DNA of 64,000 nt from Pontiellaceae bacterium B12227. Its GTDB lineage: Bacteria; Verrucomicrobiota; Kiritimatiellia; Kiritimatiellales; Pontiellaceae. Below, in pieces: positions 17,517 through 25,899 of this stretch; the first letter of the stretch is position 1; each line of letters opens with the position of its first letter. A program made the position numbers and the translations under genes. The DNA lies in contig JAROAZ010000021.1 of assembly GCA_029432775.1 (NCBI GenBank), positions 1-64,000 on the forward strand. Reading direction: 5' to 3'. The notes under the pieces were generated by a model. The model was not told where the DNA came from and made no database searches. It saw only the letters and a list, made by a program, of their open reading frames with translations.

Positions 17517-18452
17517 ATGCAAAGTAAATTCAACTTCTCGATTGTCGGAACGGGCGCTGTTGGCGGCTTCTACGGCGGCCTGCTGCAAAAGGCCGGATTT
17601 GACGTGCACTTTCTCTTAAACCGCGATTTCGACCATGTTCGCTCCCATGGCTTGCAGATTGAATCCACTTTGGGAAACTTTGAGTTACCTCAGGTGAACG
17701 CATACAGCAATGCAGAAGATATGCCGCAATGCGATGTGGTCATTGTGGCGTTGAAAACAACCGCGAATACCGCCTTAAAAGAGATACTCCCCTATCTGAT
17801 AAAAAAAGACGGCGCTGTTTTAACGCTTCAGAACGGACTGGGGAGCGAAGAAGAGATTTCAAAATTGGTTGGAGCAGAACATGTGCTGGGAGGGCTCTGC
17901 TTCCTTTGTTCTAACAAACTGGGACCGGGGCATATCCATCACCTGGACTATGGACTGATTACGCTCGGTGAATATCAATCGTCCGGAGAAGCCGGCGGAA
18001 CAACTTCCCGGCTGAAGGCAATAGCAGCCCAACTTGAAAGCGCCCGAATCCCCGTTAGAACCGTAGAGGATCTAGCGCTGGCTCGTTGGAAAAAACTGGT
18101 CTGGAATATTCCATTTAACGGACTCACAGTGGTTCGGAATGTACTGACTGATGAGCTGGTGAATAAACCGGAAACCCGCGAGCTCTGCCGCACACTGATG
18201 CTTGAAGTAGCCGATGCCGCCGCAGCTGCGTGCAGGCCCATCGAAGTCGATTTCATAAATAAAATGCTTTCTGATACAGAAAAGATGAAACCCTACGCAC
18301 CCAGCATGAAACTGGATTACGATCGGGGAAATCCCATGGAACTGGAAGCCATCTACGGCAACCCGATACGGACAGCGCAGGCAGTTGGAGTGGAGATGCC
18401 GGAAACCCGGAAATTGTATCACCAATTGCTTAAAATTAACCCCGCTATTTAG
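17517..18452 (+). CDS. Ketopantoate-reductase-like (ApbA/PanE family) oxidoreductase
   Basis: 311 residues from the ATG at 17517; an ATG 15 bp upstream is also possible. The N-terminal NADP-binding fold begins FSIVGTGAVGGFYGGLL (GxGxxG). The ApbA family Lys lies in LALARWKKLVWNIPFNGL, and the C-terminal helical domain contains PSMKLDYDRGNPMELEAI, typical of PanE-family proteins. PanE makes pantoate for coenzyme A; family members also reduce other 2-keto acids, and with no pantothenate gene nearby the substrate is open. The gene begins just after the terminator of the preceding small gene. Confidence 0.85.
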   Translation: MQSKFNFSIVGTGAVGGFYGGLLQKAGFDVHFLLNRDFDHVRSHGLQIESTLGNFELPQVNAYSNAEDMPQCDVVIVALKTTANTALKEILPYLIKKDGAVLTLQNGLGSEEEISKLVGAEHVLGGLCFLCSNKLGPGHIHHLDYGLITLGEYQSSGEAGGTTSRLKAIAAQLESARIPVRTVEDLALARWKKLVWNIPFNGLTVVRNVLTDELVNKPETRELCRTLMLEVADAAAAACRPIEVDFINKMLSDTEKMKPYAPSMKLDYDRGNPMELEAIYGNPIRTAQAVGVEMPETRKLYHQLLKINPAI

Positions 18453-18510
18453 ACGGAGTTGCATTTACGGCCTAAATGATAGATAACCTCCGGAATTCAA
18501 CGAGGTATTT

Positions 18511-19173
18511 ATGATCAATCTGGAGTATTCAGAACACCGTGTTAATTCTGTGCAAACCGTAAACAACGATTTGTTTATTTTATCCGTAGAGCGAAACGAT
18601 TTAGAGTTTATTCCCGGCGATTGCGTTGCGGTTTATACTGATCAGGACAAATCGAGGCCGTACTCTATTGCATCGGGTTCGCAAAGCAATGAACTGCGCT
18701 TTATCATTCGGGAAATGGATGGAGGCGAAGTTTCTCCCTGGTTAATGAAGCGAACCCCCGGAGATGTCATCCGGATCACCCCACCCTTCGGCTGGTTCCG
18801 TCCGGGACAGGATATTGGAGATGCCCCTTTCATCTTTCTGGCCACAGGGACCGGAATTGCGCCTTTTCTGGCGTACATGGAAACGTTCGACCGTCCACCC
18901 GAGCATTGCCTCTATGGGGTGCGGCAAAAGGCAGATTCCATAGGATTTTCCGAACTACAGAACTTCTGTCCGACCCAGTTGGCGGTATCGCGTGAAAAAA
19001 CCAGACACCATCACGGCCGCCTCACGGCTCTCCTTCCAGAGTTGCCTCTGACAGAAGATACACACTACTACTGCTGCGGTCTGGAAAGCATGGTGAATGA
19101 AGTATCCGAACTGCTGCAGACGGCCGGCGTAAACTTAAGCAGGATTCACCGCGAAGTATTTTTCCACGGCTAA
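18511..19173 (+). CDS. FAD/NAD(P)H oxidoreductase of the ferredoxin-reductase family
   Basis: 220 residues. The FAD-binding barrel has RPYSIASG (RxYS motif) and the NAD(P)-binding half has LATGTGIAPFLAY (GTGIAP) and YYCCGLESMVNEV. No iron-sulfur domain is fused, so it resembles simple ferredoxin/flavodoxin-NADP reductases. The electron partner is unknown. The start follows an ACGAGG ribosome-binding site. It lies between the PanE-like gene and trhO without clear functional linkage. Confidence 0.85.
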   Translation: MINLEYSEHRVNSVQTVNNDLFILSVERNDLEFIPGDCVAVYTDQDKSRPYSIASGSQSNELRFIIREMDGGEVSPWLMKRTPGDVIRITPPFGWFRPGQDIGDAPFIFLATGTGIAPFLAYMETFDRPPEHCLYGVRQKADSIGFSELQNFCPTQLAVSREKTRHHHGRLTALLPELPLTEDTHYYCCGLESMVNEVSELLQTAGVNLSRIHREVFFHG

Positions 19174-19227
19174 TTTTCACTTATTGTTGATTGAAATTCG
19201 CCTTTTCAATCGATAAATACCCCCGCC

Positions 19228-20211
19228 ATGAAACCAACCGTTGTATGTGCCCTATATAAATTTGTCCCCCTGAATAACTTCGAAGCAATGAGGATTCCCC
19301 TGCTTGACTTCATGACTGAGCGCGGTATTCGCGGAACACTGTTGCTGGCTTCTGAAGGTATTAATGGAACTGTTGCCGGCCACCGAGACGCGATTGACGG
19401 GTTACTGGAATATCTAAAAAAGGATTCCCGCCTCTCTGATCTGGACTATAAAGAGTCATATGATGATTCGAACCCGTTCTATCGAACCAAAGTGCGCTTG
19501 AAAAAAGAGATTGTTACGCTAGGCGTTGAAGGGATTGATCCTCTCCAGTCCGTTGGCACTTATATTGATCCCAAAGACTGGAATGGACTCATCAGCGATC
19601 CGGAAACTGTCCTGATTGATACGCGTAATGATTATGAAGTTGAAATCGGAACTTTTCAGCATGCGGTCAACCCGAATACCGAAAGCTTCAGAGATTTCCC
19701 GGAATATGTGGAGAAAAATCTGGATCCTTCCAAACACCGGAAAGTCGCCATGTTCTGCACGGGCGGAATTCGATGTGAAAAGTCGACCGCTTATCTGAAG
19801 CAACTGGGCTTTCAGGATGTTTTTCATCTGAAAGGCGGAATTCTGAAGTATCTCGAAGAGGTTCCCGAAGAAGAATCCATGTGGGAAGGCGACTGTTTTG
19901 TTTTCGATAATCGGGTTTCAGTCGGGCACGGCCTGGAAAAAGGTGAATATGACCAGTGCCATGCCTGCCGGATGCCGATTACTGAAAAAGAGAAACTCAG
20001 TACACTTTACGAGAAAGGTGTGAGCTGCCCTAAATGCCATGACCAATATTCCAGCACCCGGAAAGAGCGCTTCAAAGAGCGCGAACGTCAGGTTGAGCTT
20101 GCAAGAAACCGAGGCGAAGATCATATCGGTGCCGCGGCGCGACTGACCGCTGAAAAAAGGCGCGAGGAAAAGTTACAGCAACGGGAAAAAGCTTCTGCCG
20201 ATCATAGCTAA
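19228..20211 (+). CDS. trhO: tRNA uridine(34) hydroxylase TrhO (rhodanese-related, YceA)
   Basis: 327 residues. An N-terminal acylphosphatase-like domain (LLASEGINGTVAG) is followed by a rhodanese domain with the active Cys in MFCTGGIRCEKS, then a Cys-rich tail (CHACRMPI, CPKCHDQ). This is the TrhO/YceA architecture. TrhO hydroxylates U34 of certain tRNAs as the first step to 5-methoxy- or carboxymethoxy-uridine, using prephenate-derived chemistry. The 3' end overlaps the end of the convergent comEC-like gene by 39 bp. Confidence 0.93.
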   Translation: MKPTVVCALYKFVPLNNFEAMRIPLLDFMTERGIRGTLLLASEGINGTVAGHRDAIDGLLEYLKKDSRLSDLDYKESYDDSNPFYRTKVRLKKEIVTLGVEGIDPLQSVGTYIDPKDWNGLISDPETVLIDTRNDYEVEIGTFQHAVNPNTESFRDFPEYVEKNLDPSKHRKVAMFCTGGIRCEKSTAYLKQLGFQDVFHLKGGILKYLEEVPEEESMWEGDCFVFDNRVSVGHGLEKGEYDQCHACRMPITEKEKLSTLYEKGVSCPKCHDQYSSTRKERFKERERQVELARNRGEDHIGAAARLTAEKRREEKLQQREKASADHS

Positions 20212-21699
20212 GAGTATTGCAACAACCGCTCCAGCAGCAGCTATCCGACGGTGCCGAAACCCTGGACCATCAATTAAAAAGGCAATCAGACTGGTGTACC
20301 ACAGAACAATCGACACCAGCGGTGGTGGATCGACCATGAAGCTGCCTCCGGGCAGGCCATCCAGCCAACTGACAGTTCCAAGCATGAGATCAATGAAGAT
20401 CACCGCAGCCTGATTAAAAGTGCAGGAAAGCATTGGGAAAATGATCGAAACCCAGCCGCACAGCACGATGAAGAATGTGAGAGGAACAACCACTAGGTTC
20501 CCAATCAGTGCAACCGGCGAAAACATGCCGAAATAGAGCATCGTTAAGGGGGCTGAAGCCAAACCAGCCACTACCGATGTAATTATCAGTGAAATGATAT
20601 AAACTTTGAGCCATGCCCCCTTTACCCACGCCTTGGGAATGGTTGCAAAACCCATCACGAGAAAGATCACCACCGTAAAGGAAAATATAAAGCCGACTGA
20701 CAAAATTTCCAAAGGCTGGAAAATTAGAAGGATGATTGCTGCAATAGCCACCGATGACGGGATATCCGGTTTTCGTCTGAATAAAGGCCCCAGAATAAAT
20801 ATTGCAGCCATGAGAAGCGCTCGTAAAGCACTGGATTTCATCCCGGTTGATATAACGTAAAAAGAAAGTAAAGGCACCAGCAGGAGCCCGAACTTATCTC
20901 GCGGTACTCCCAGCATTTTTAGCAGCAATATCAATAGAAACCCTACAATACCAACATGAAGACCCGATATTGCAAAAATATGTAACGATCCCGTTCTCCT
21001 GAAAATATTCATAATCTGTGCAGGCATTTCTTTGCGGTATCCCAGGACTAATGCCTTAAGTACAGCCTCATGAACGGGTAAATTTTCAATCCCAGGTTCC
21101 AATCGAACTGCAACCGAATTCCGCCACAGATGTCCCCATTGTACAACCGACCAACCGCCTGCATGTTCCAGAATTTGCAAGTCTGATTCCTTCAACAACA
21201 TCTGACACCTGTTCTCTGAAGGAAATATATTCTTTTTAATCACACCGCGCAGGTTGACTTTATCCCCATAACCGACAGGGATATCATCAGAATTCCCGAA
21301 AATCCTGAGGTCAATCTTCCCACTCGCCGAATTCCAACCATTGGAAATTCGAAGTGCGTCCACGGAACAGGAGAAAAACCAGATGCCTGAAATATCAGAC
21401 TTATAGCCATGAAATTCCGGAAAAACATTGACCTGTCCAATACACTCAACTTGCTGACCCTGTATCGTATCCACATGGTCAATTGAATCCGGTCTGATTG
21501 AAGGCCAGACAACCTCGAACCGGCAGGCTGCTGTCAGCGCAATAGATACATAGACCAGTACCGAGGAAGCCGGGCGGTTAAGCAGGATTAGTGAACTTAG
21601 TACACTCAGAACTGAAGAAATAAATAACCATGAGGGAGAAATCAGCCTGCCGGATGCGAGCAACATCCCCATAACGATAGCGATCGCTATGCCAATCAT
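20173..21699 (-). CDS. ComEC/Rec2-family competence membrane protein, without nuclease domain
   Basis: 508 residues with many hydrophobic helices. The central Competence domain is recognisable from the motif FRRTGSLHIFAISGLHVGIV, followed by KSSALRALLMAAIF. ComEC forms the inner-membrane channel for single-stranded DNA in natural transformation. Full-length ComEC (about 750 residues) ends in a metallo-beta-lactamase-like domain, absent here: the protein stops after the last membrane segment. A two-part system or a non-competence role is possible. An N-terminal DUF4131-like region is present. One perfect dispersed palindrome lies inside. Confidence 0.85.
   Translation of the reverse strand: MIGIAIAIVMGMLLASGRLISPSWLFISSVLSVLSSLILLNRPASSVLVYVSIALTAACRFEVVWPSIRPDSIDHVDTIQGQQVECIGQVNVFPEFHGYKSDISGIWFFSCSVDALRISNGWNSASGKIDLRIFGNSDDIPVGYGDKVNLRGVIKKNIFPSENRCQMLLKESDLQILEHAGGWSVVQWGHLWRNSVAVRLEPGIENLPVHEAVLKALVLGYRKEMPAQIMNIFRRTGSLHIFAISGLHVGIVGFLLILLLKMLGVPRDKFGLLLVPLLSFYVISTGMKSSALRALLMAAIFILGPLFRRKPDIPSSVAIAAIILLIFQPLEILSVGFIFSFTVVIFLVMGFATIPKAWVKGAWLKVYIISLIITSVVAGLASAPLTMLYFGMFSPVALIGNLVVVPLTFFIVLCGWVSIIFPMLSCTFNQAAVIFIDLMLGTVSWLDGLPGGSFMVDPPPLVSIVLWYTSLIAFLIDGPGFRHRRIAAAGAVVAILLAMIGRSFFPLL
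21332..21346. repeat. Dispersed palindrome TTCCAA-CCA-TTGGAA
   Basis: Perfect copy in the comEC-like gene, read as SNGWN on the minus strand (second frame). Confidence 0.9.
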
Positions 21700-21747
21700 T
21701 GGACGCCGAGGCGTCGAACCTGGTGCCAGTTGAAAGATGATGTGCCC

Positions 21748-22869
21748 CTACTCTCTCGTCATTACCTCAATGTATAACATTCTGATCTTGTGCTTAAAAC
21801 TCGGCAAGGAATAACGCTCGGCAATCATTTTCTTCCCTTCAGAAGCCAGATTGATAGAAAAAAGCGGTTCCTTAATGGCCTGAATCATCCCTTCCGCCAT
21901 TGACTCGGAGCTGGACAGTACTGAAATGCTGTTCTGATCAGATAGGAGATCTTTATGCGATGCGCTCTCAACAGCAACAATGGGAACTGAGGCATTCATC
22001 AATGTATATATTTCCCGTTGCACATACCGAGTGCCGGAAGGCGGAAAAAACAAGGAGGCATCAGCCTCCTTCAATGCAGATAAGAATCGATCCGCTTTTT
22101 TTTCTGACATAAACGCACAGCGGTTTAAAATGTCGAGGTTGGCCGCCATCGCCTCGGCATCAGCCATATCAGTTCCATGGAAAAAGAAAACTGCTCCCGG
22201 AATAGAATCGATGACCTTTCGGGCAGCCATTAGAATCATGCGTACTTCCTGTTGCTTCCCCGGCATGGAACTGCACGTAAGAACAGCAGTTGCATGAGGA
22301 CTTTCGAACTTTTCAAGCAGCGCTGCTCTATTCCATTTATCGGACCGCACACTTGATTGGAGAGGAATATCCTCTACCAACATAATATCAGCAGTCGAAC
22401 ATATTAATTGAAGGTCGTCTCTCAGTGCAGAGCATCCCGCAACAACTCGTTCGGCCTGCCCGAGCATCTTCTTTTCTAGTTTCTTATCGTAAGCGGAAAA
22501 CCATTTTCGGTGCAGGAAAGGCCCTTTAGTTGCGGATCCGGAAAAACAACGGCGGGCATCGTAGACAAACCGTAGTTTGCGGATGGCACATAGTTTTCCT
22601 ACAAAAATGACCGCATCATCTACCGCATGTACCATATCGAAACCGGGAGAGCCCGTTGCCTTGATCACCGCAAACTTCAGCTGCCACCGCGACAATGTTT
22701 TCTCACCATCAGACAGGTTCTTAATATTGGGATGATCTGCAAGATCACTTGAAGAAGCAATTACAGCAACCTGATGACCGGCATCCGCCAAGACACGGAT
22801 GACTGAAGCGGACCGAATATCCCATCCACAACTGGAGACATCACCGAAGGTAATAAATAGAATTTTCAA
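21748..22869 (-). CDS. Glycosyltransferase, GT-B fold (family 4-like)
   Basis: 373 residues. An N-terminal Rossmann half (MKILFITFGDVSSCGWDIRS, then VIRVLADAGHQVAVIAS) is joined to a C-terminal half with ASLFFPPSGTRYVQREIYT, VPIVAVES and the final KHKIRMLYIEV, the layout of GT4-type retaining glycosyltransferases. It probably transfers a sugar from a nucleotide-sugar to a cell-surface glycan. It sits 15 bp downstream of the TPR protein gene in the same direction. The acceptor is unknown. Confidence 0.78.
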   Translation of the reverse strand: MKILFITFGDVSSCGWDIRSASVIRVLADAGHQVAVIASSSDLADHPNIKNLSDGEKTLSRWQLKFAVIKATGSPGFDMVHAVDDAVIFVGKLCAIRKLRFVYDARRCFSGSATKGPFLHRKWFSAYDKKLEKKMLGQAERVVAGCSALRDDLQLICSTADIMLVEDIPLQSSVRSDKWNRAALLEKFESPHATAVLTCSSMPGKQQEVRMILMAARKVIDSIPGAVFFFHGTDMADAEAMAANLDILNRCAFMSEKKADRFLSALKEADASLFFPPSGTRYVQREIYTLMNASVPIVAVESASHKDLLSDQNSISVLSSSESMAEGMIQAIKEPLFSINLASEGKKMIAERYSLPSFKHKIRMLYIEVMTRE

Positions 22870-22884
22870 ATCAGATAGAGGCTC

Positions 22885-24159
22885 TTATTTTTTAACCTTC
22901 AGCAGCTCTGAATCAAGAGCCCCGTCTTTAGGCAATGACAGCTGAGGGGTGATATCCTTCTTTTGCTCCCCATCCATGGTTTTTGCCACTTTTTCCAACC
23001 ACTTCCTGAATTCTTCACCACCGACCCGCTCTGCAAAGGCCTGAAAGGTCCGATCTTCGCGAACCGGATCAAGCTTCGGATCCTGAACCCAGCCCATGAC
23101 CAGGTTCTGTCCAAAAAGATGGGCCGCTTTTCCGAGCGTCTGTACCGTTTCGAGCCCATTCCCCAGTTGCGCGTTACATATTGCAATTTGACGATAATAG
23201 CTCTGTTCCCGATAATTCTGCTCTCTGAGTACATTCAGACTTTCCAGCGCATTTTCATATTCCTCTAAAAACATGTATGCCTTGGTCTGCTGTTCCAACG
23301 ATTCCAAATCGGTCGGATCATCCTTCAATACTCGACTGTACTCTTTCGCAGCCTCCGCATATTCTTCATTTCTAAACAGTGCGTTTGCCAGGTAACGCTG
23401 TACATTTTCATTGTATTCATTCTGTTCGAGATACCATCGGCTCATATAAGACACGGCATCCGAGTCTTCATACGCATCCAGAGCCTGAATCAGTTTTTCC
23501 TGAAGGTCCTCACGGGAAGGATCCACACTGATCAGTCGAATGTAGGAGTTGATTGCTTCAACATTCATCCCTTTCTGATAGTACAACCTGCCCAAGTGCT
23601 CCAGAGCCCCCATGTGAGAAGGGTCCAAACGTAATGCATCCTGACAACGTTCAATAGCCAGATCCAGATTGTCCCGTTTCAGCAATCCTTCTGCAGACCG
23701 AACCAACCGGCTCGCTTCTTTCCACACTTCGATCCGTTCAGCAAACATTTCACGGGAATTTTGGTCATTAATATCAAATCCTTCGACCGGCAGAACTTCC
23801 TGCAACACGGGAGAAGTGGTTTCCTCCCCCTGCGTTTTAACAAATAGACTTTGTTCGTAGATGCTAATCCCCTGCCTCAGCAGAAAGAAGGCAATCACTA
23901 ACAGAATAATCATCACTCCAGTCTTCAAAATGGCGAGAAGCGCCATTTTTTCCCGCATATCAACCGCTTCTTTCCTACGGCCGGCCACAGCCTGATGACG
24001 ACCCGTTTTCCGAACACGCGTGTTAGAGGACTGGTGACGATCCTGGTACAAAGGCTGTTCTGAAGGTGCTCCTCCAGTATAAAAATCCGACTCAGCTCCC
24101 AAATGCTCATAGCTTCCAGAGGGTTTAGAACCAGTGTTCATCTGCTTTTTTCTTTTCAT
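22885..24159 (-). CDS. Membrane-anchored TPR-repeat protein
   Basis: 424 residues from the ATG at 24159 (MKRKKQMNTGS..). A frame open up to 24426 overlaps the divergent gene at 24293, so the shorter form is preferred. A basic cytoplasmic N-terminus (about 1-75) leads to one transmembrane helix (ILKTGVMIILLVIAFFLL), then tandem tetratricopeptide repeats (for example LAIERCQDALRLDPSHMGAL, ALEHLGRLYYQKGMNVEAIN). TPRs scaffold protein complexes. Together with the glycosyltransferase downstream it may serve envelope glycan assembly, which is inferred from position only. Confidence 0.75.
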   Translation of the reverse strand: MKRKKQMNTGSKPSGSYEHLGAESDFYTGGAPSEQPLYQDRHQSSNTRVRKTGRHQAVAGRRKEAVDMREKMALLAILKTGVMIILLVIAFFLLRQGISIYEQSLFVKTQGEETTSPVLQEVLPVEGFDINDQNSREMFAERIEVWKEASRLVRSAEGLLKRDNLDLAIERCQDALRLDPSHMGALEHLGRLYYQKGMNVEAINSYIRLISVDPSREDLQEKLIQALDAYEDSDAVSYMSRWYLEQNEYNENVQRYLANALFRNEEYAEAAKEYSRVLKDDPTDLESLEQQTKAYMFLEEYENALESLNVLREQNYREQSYYRQIAICNAQLGNGLETVQTLGKAAHLFGQNLVMGWVQDPKLDPVREDRTFQAFAERVGGEEFRKWLEKVAKTMDGEQKKDITPQLSLPKDGALDSELLKVKK

Positions 24160-24292
24160 AAAGGGATTCCCGCTAAAATACGTATTCCAGATACGTGATT
24201 CTTTCTGTGAATAAAGGGATTGCAGTATTAAACGGCTCAGGGTAAGAGTCAAGTTCTGCTCCATTAACGCAGAAATAAATTGGCAGGTTAAA

Positions 24293-24499
24293 ATGACTAC
24301 TTTTTTCTCATTATTCGCAATCGCACTCGTATTCGTGGCTATTCCTTTAGGAATTCTGGCCAGCATTAACGCGCTCCGCAAAAAGCAGCCCGGGTGCTCA
24401 GGCAGCCACGACTGTGTGGTATACAAAGGCGAAAAGGTAATGTGCCCCTCCTGCGAACTGAAAGAATTTAAAGCTCAACAGGCTGCTGCTCAGCACTAA
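24293..24499 (+). CDS. Small membrane-anchored cysteine-rich protein (NqrM-like?)
   Basis: 68 residues. One N-terminal transmembrane helix (FFSLFAIALVFVAIPLGILA) is followed by a short soluble tail with four cysteines (CSGSHDC and CPSC). The layout resembles NqrM (DUF539), a maturation factor of the Na+-translocating NADH:quinone reductase that delivers iron, but this match is by layout only and no nqr gene is present. It is divergent from the TPR gene and convergent with the Fur-family gene. Confidence 0.6.
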   Translation: MTTFFSLFAIALVFVAIPLGILASINALRKKQPGCSGSHDCVVYKGEKVMCPSCELKEFKAQQAAAQH

Positions 24500-24541
24500 T
24501 ACCGAACTCGTATTTCGCACAAAGCCATACCGGATAGCTTA

Positions 24542-25024
24542 TCAGCTCTCCAAACAATCCTTGCACGTTCCAAAAACCACAATACGGTGGTTTCGTTCCT
24601 GAAACGCATGCTCTTCGCACGCCTCGGTTATTAATTCCATGATCTTGTCGTCGGAAAACTCAATAAACTGTCCGCATTTATCACAAATCATATGTTCATG
24701 ATGCGGATGATTAAAGGTGTGCTCATAATGGGCATGAACATCCGTATCCCGTATGACCCGAACAAGACCCGCCTCTTCCATCAGGGCTAATGTACGATAA
24801 ACCGTTCCCCGGCTGACATGGTTCATCCCGCTTGAAAGCTCCGCGGCCAGGTCATCTGCACAAAAATGGTCATGGCGCGAAAACACTTGCGTCAGAACGA
24901 TTTTGCGAGCCTGCGTAACACGCGCGTCTTTCTTCTTTAAAAAATCTACAAACAGCGGCCACGCTTCTTCCACCGACTGCCTAACCTCTTCGGGCAACTG
25001 CTGCTCATCAATACTCATTTTCAT
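24542..25024 (-). CDS. Fur-family metalloregulator (Fur/PerR/Zur)
   Basis: 160 residues. The winged helix has ARVTQARKIVLTQVF and SRGTVYRTLALMEEAGLV; the dimer domain has the His-rich HAHYEHTFNHPHHEHMICDKC metal region and CKDC near the end, giving the two CxxC pairs of the structural zinc site. The regulator senses Fe, Zn or peroxide; the sequence does not separate these. It is divergent from a small ferredoxin gene, and a perfect 14-bp palindrome lies in the shared upstream region. Confidence 0.9.
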   Translation of the reverse strand: MKMSIDEQQLPEEVRQSVEEAWPLFVDFLKKKDARVTQARKIVLTQVFSRHDHFCADDLAAELSSGMNHVSRGTVYRTLALMEEAGLVRVIRDTDVHAHYEHTFNHPHHEHMICDKCGQFIEFSDDKIMELITEACEEHAFQERNHRIVVFGTCKDCLES

Positions 25025-25054
25025 GCAACTTTCTTTTTTAAATTGAATCTATAT

Positions 25055-25068
25055 ATAAACATGTTTAT
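25055..25068. promoter_or_regulatory. Palindrome ATAAACATGTTTAT, candidate Fur-family operator
   Basis: Perfect 14-bp AT-rich palindrome, 30 bp upstream of the Fur-family gene and about 95 bp upstream of the ferredoxin start. It is not a canonical Fur or PerR box, so assignment to this regulator rests on position. Confidence 0.45.
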
Positions 25069-25163
25069 GGCCCAGAATTGTTGATGTAATCAAGATTTTT
25101 ACTGGTATATTGCTCAGCTTTACGCAAAATAGAGTCAACTAACTAAGAATAAGGAGTACCATT

Positions 25164-25334
25164 ATGGCCTATGTTATTTCCAGCGAGTGCATTTCCTGCG
25201 GCGCATGTGAGTCCACCTGCCCGGTAGAGGCAATCAGTCAGGGCGACGATCAGTTCGTTATTGCAGCAGATACCTGCACTGATTGTGGCGCATGCTCAGA
25301 TTCCTGCCCGGTAGATGCAATCTCCGCCGGCTAA
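25164..25334 (+). CDS. 2[4Fe-4S] ferredoxin
   Basis: 56 residues, the standard size of clostridial-type ferredoxins. Two CxxCxxCxxxCP motifs (CISCGACESTCP and CTDCGACSDSCP) sit in symmetric halves ending VEAIS and VDAIS. The start ATG follows AAGGAG. Such ferredoxins carry low-potential electrons and are the expected partner of pyruvate:ferredoxin oxidoreductase and of a bifurcating hydrogenase such as the one encoded at 7.4-12.5 kb. Monocistronic, with a terminator 22 bp downstream. Confidence 0.95.
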   Translation: MAYVISSECISCGACESTCPVEAISQGDDQFVIAADTCTDCGACSDSCPVDAISAG

Positions 25335-25356
25335 CCGGAATTAGAGTACGAAATGA

Positions 25357-25383
25357 AAAGCGGCTGTTAGGCCGCTTTTTTTA
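25357..25383. terminator. Bidirectional intrinsic terminator
   Basis: AAAAGCGGC / GCCGCTTTTTTT around TGTTAG. It lies between the convergent ferredoxin (+) and YuiD-like (-) genes and has T-runs in both directions. Confidence 0.85.
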
Positions 25384-25406
25384 TGCCCGGACTCTGGCGT
25401 GGATGA

Positions 25407-25850
25407 TCAGAGATGAATAAACCTGAAAGCTGCCATGGCGGTGGCTATTCCGGTGAGACACCCCATCAGGACTTCCAACCGGGTATGTCCCAATAGCTCC
25501 TTCAGTTTGGTTTCGGATAAGTGATGCTCTTGAAGCAGCTCATCCACAATCGAGTTAAGCAGTTTCGCCTGCTCTCCTGCCGCCTTACGGACACTCTGGG
25601 CATCAAACATCACCACAACAGCAAATGCTGCTCCTAACGAAAAAATTGCCGAATCAAAGCCTTCACATAGCCCGAGCGATGTCGCGAGTGCAGAAGCCAT
25701 AGCCGAATGCGCACTTGGCATCCCTCCAGTGCTCATTAAATACCTGAAATCCAACCGCCTCGATTCGATGAGGCAGTTGATCATTTTTGCAGTCTGAGCC
25801 ACCAGCCAACCTAAAAGCGCAGCCCAGAAAGCTGGGTGTAAATCATTCAT
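25407..25850 (-). CDS. Divergent PAP2-family membrane protein (YuiD/DUF212)
   Basis: 147 residues, mostly hydrophobic, with the family signature STGGMPSAHSAM (about 40-52) and MFDAQSVRKAAGEQA (about 82-96). DUF212 proteins are small membrane relatives of acid phosphatase/vanadium haloperoxidase enzymes; PSAH is the remnant phosphatase motif. The substrate is unknown, perhaps a lipid phosphate. Next gene upstream is the AsmA-like gene's 3' end, 49 bp away. Confidence 0.88.
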   Translation of the reverse strand: MNDLHPAFWAALLGWLVAQTAKMINCLIESRRLDFRYLMSTGGMPSAHSAMASALATSLGLCEGFDSAIFSLGAAFAVVVMFDAQSVRKAAGEQAKLLNSIVDELLQEHHLSETKLKELLGHTRLEVLMGCLTGIATAMAAFRFIHL

Positions 25851-25899
25851 TTCATTCCTCTTGGTTCAGATTCGGGTTATATAATTTTAAAGCCCCGAA

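Noticed and set aside
19189..19211. Inverted repeat GATTGAAA / TTTCAATC before trhO as terminator
   Set aside because: No T-run follows, and the stem is AT-rich and weak.
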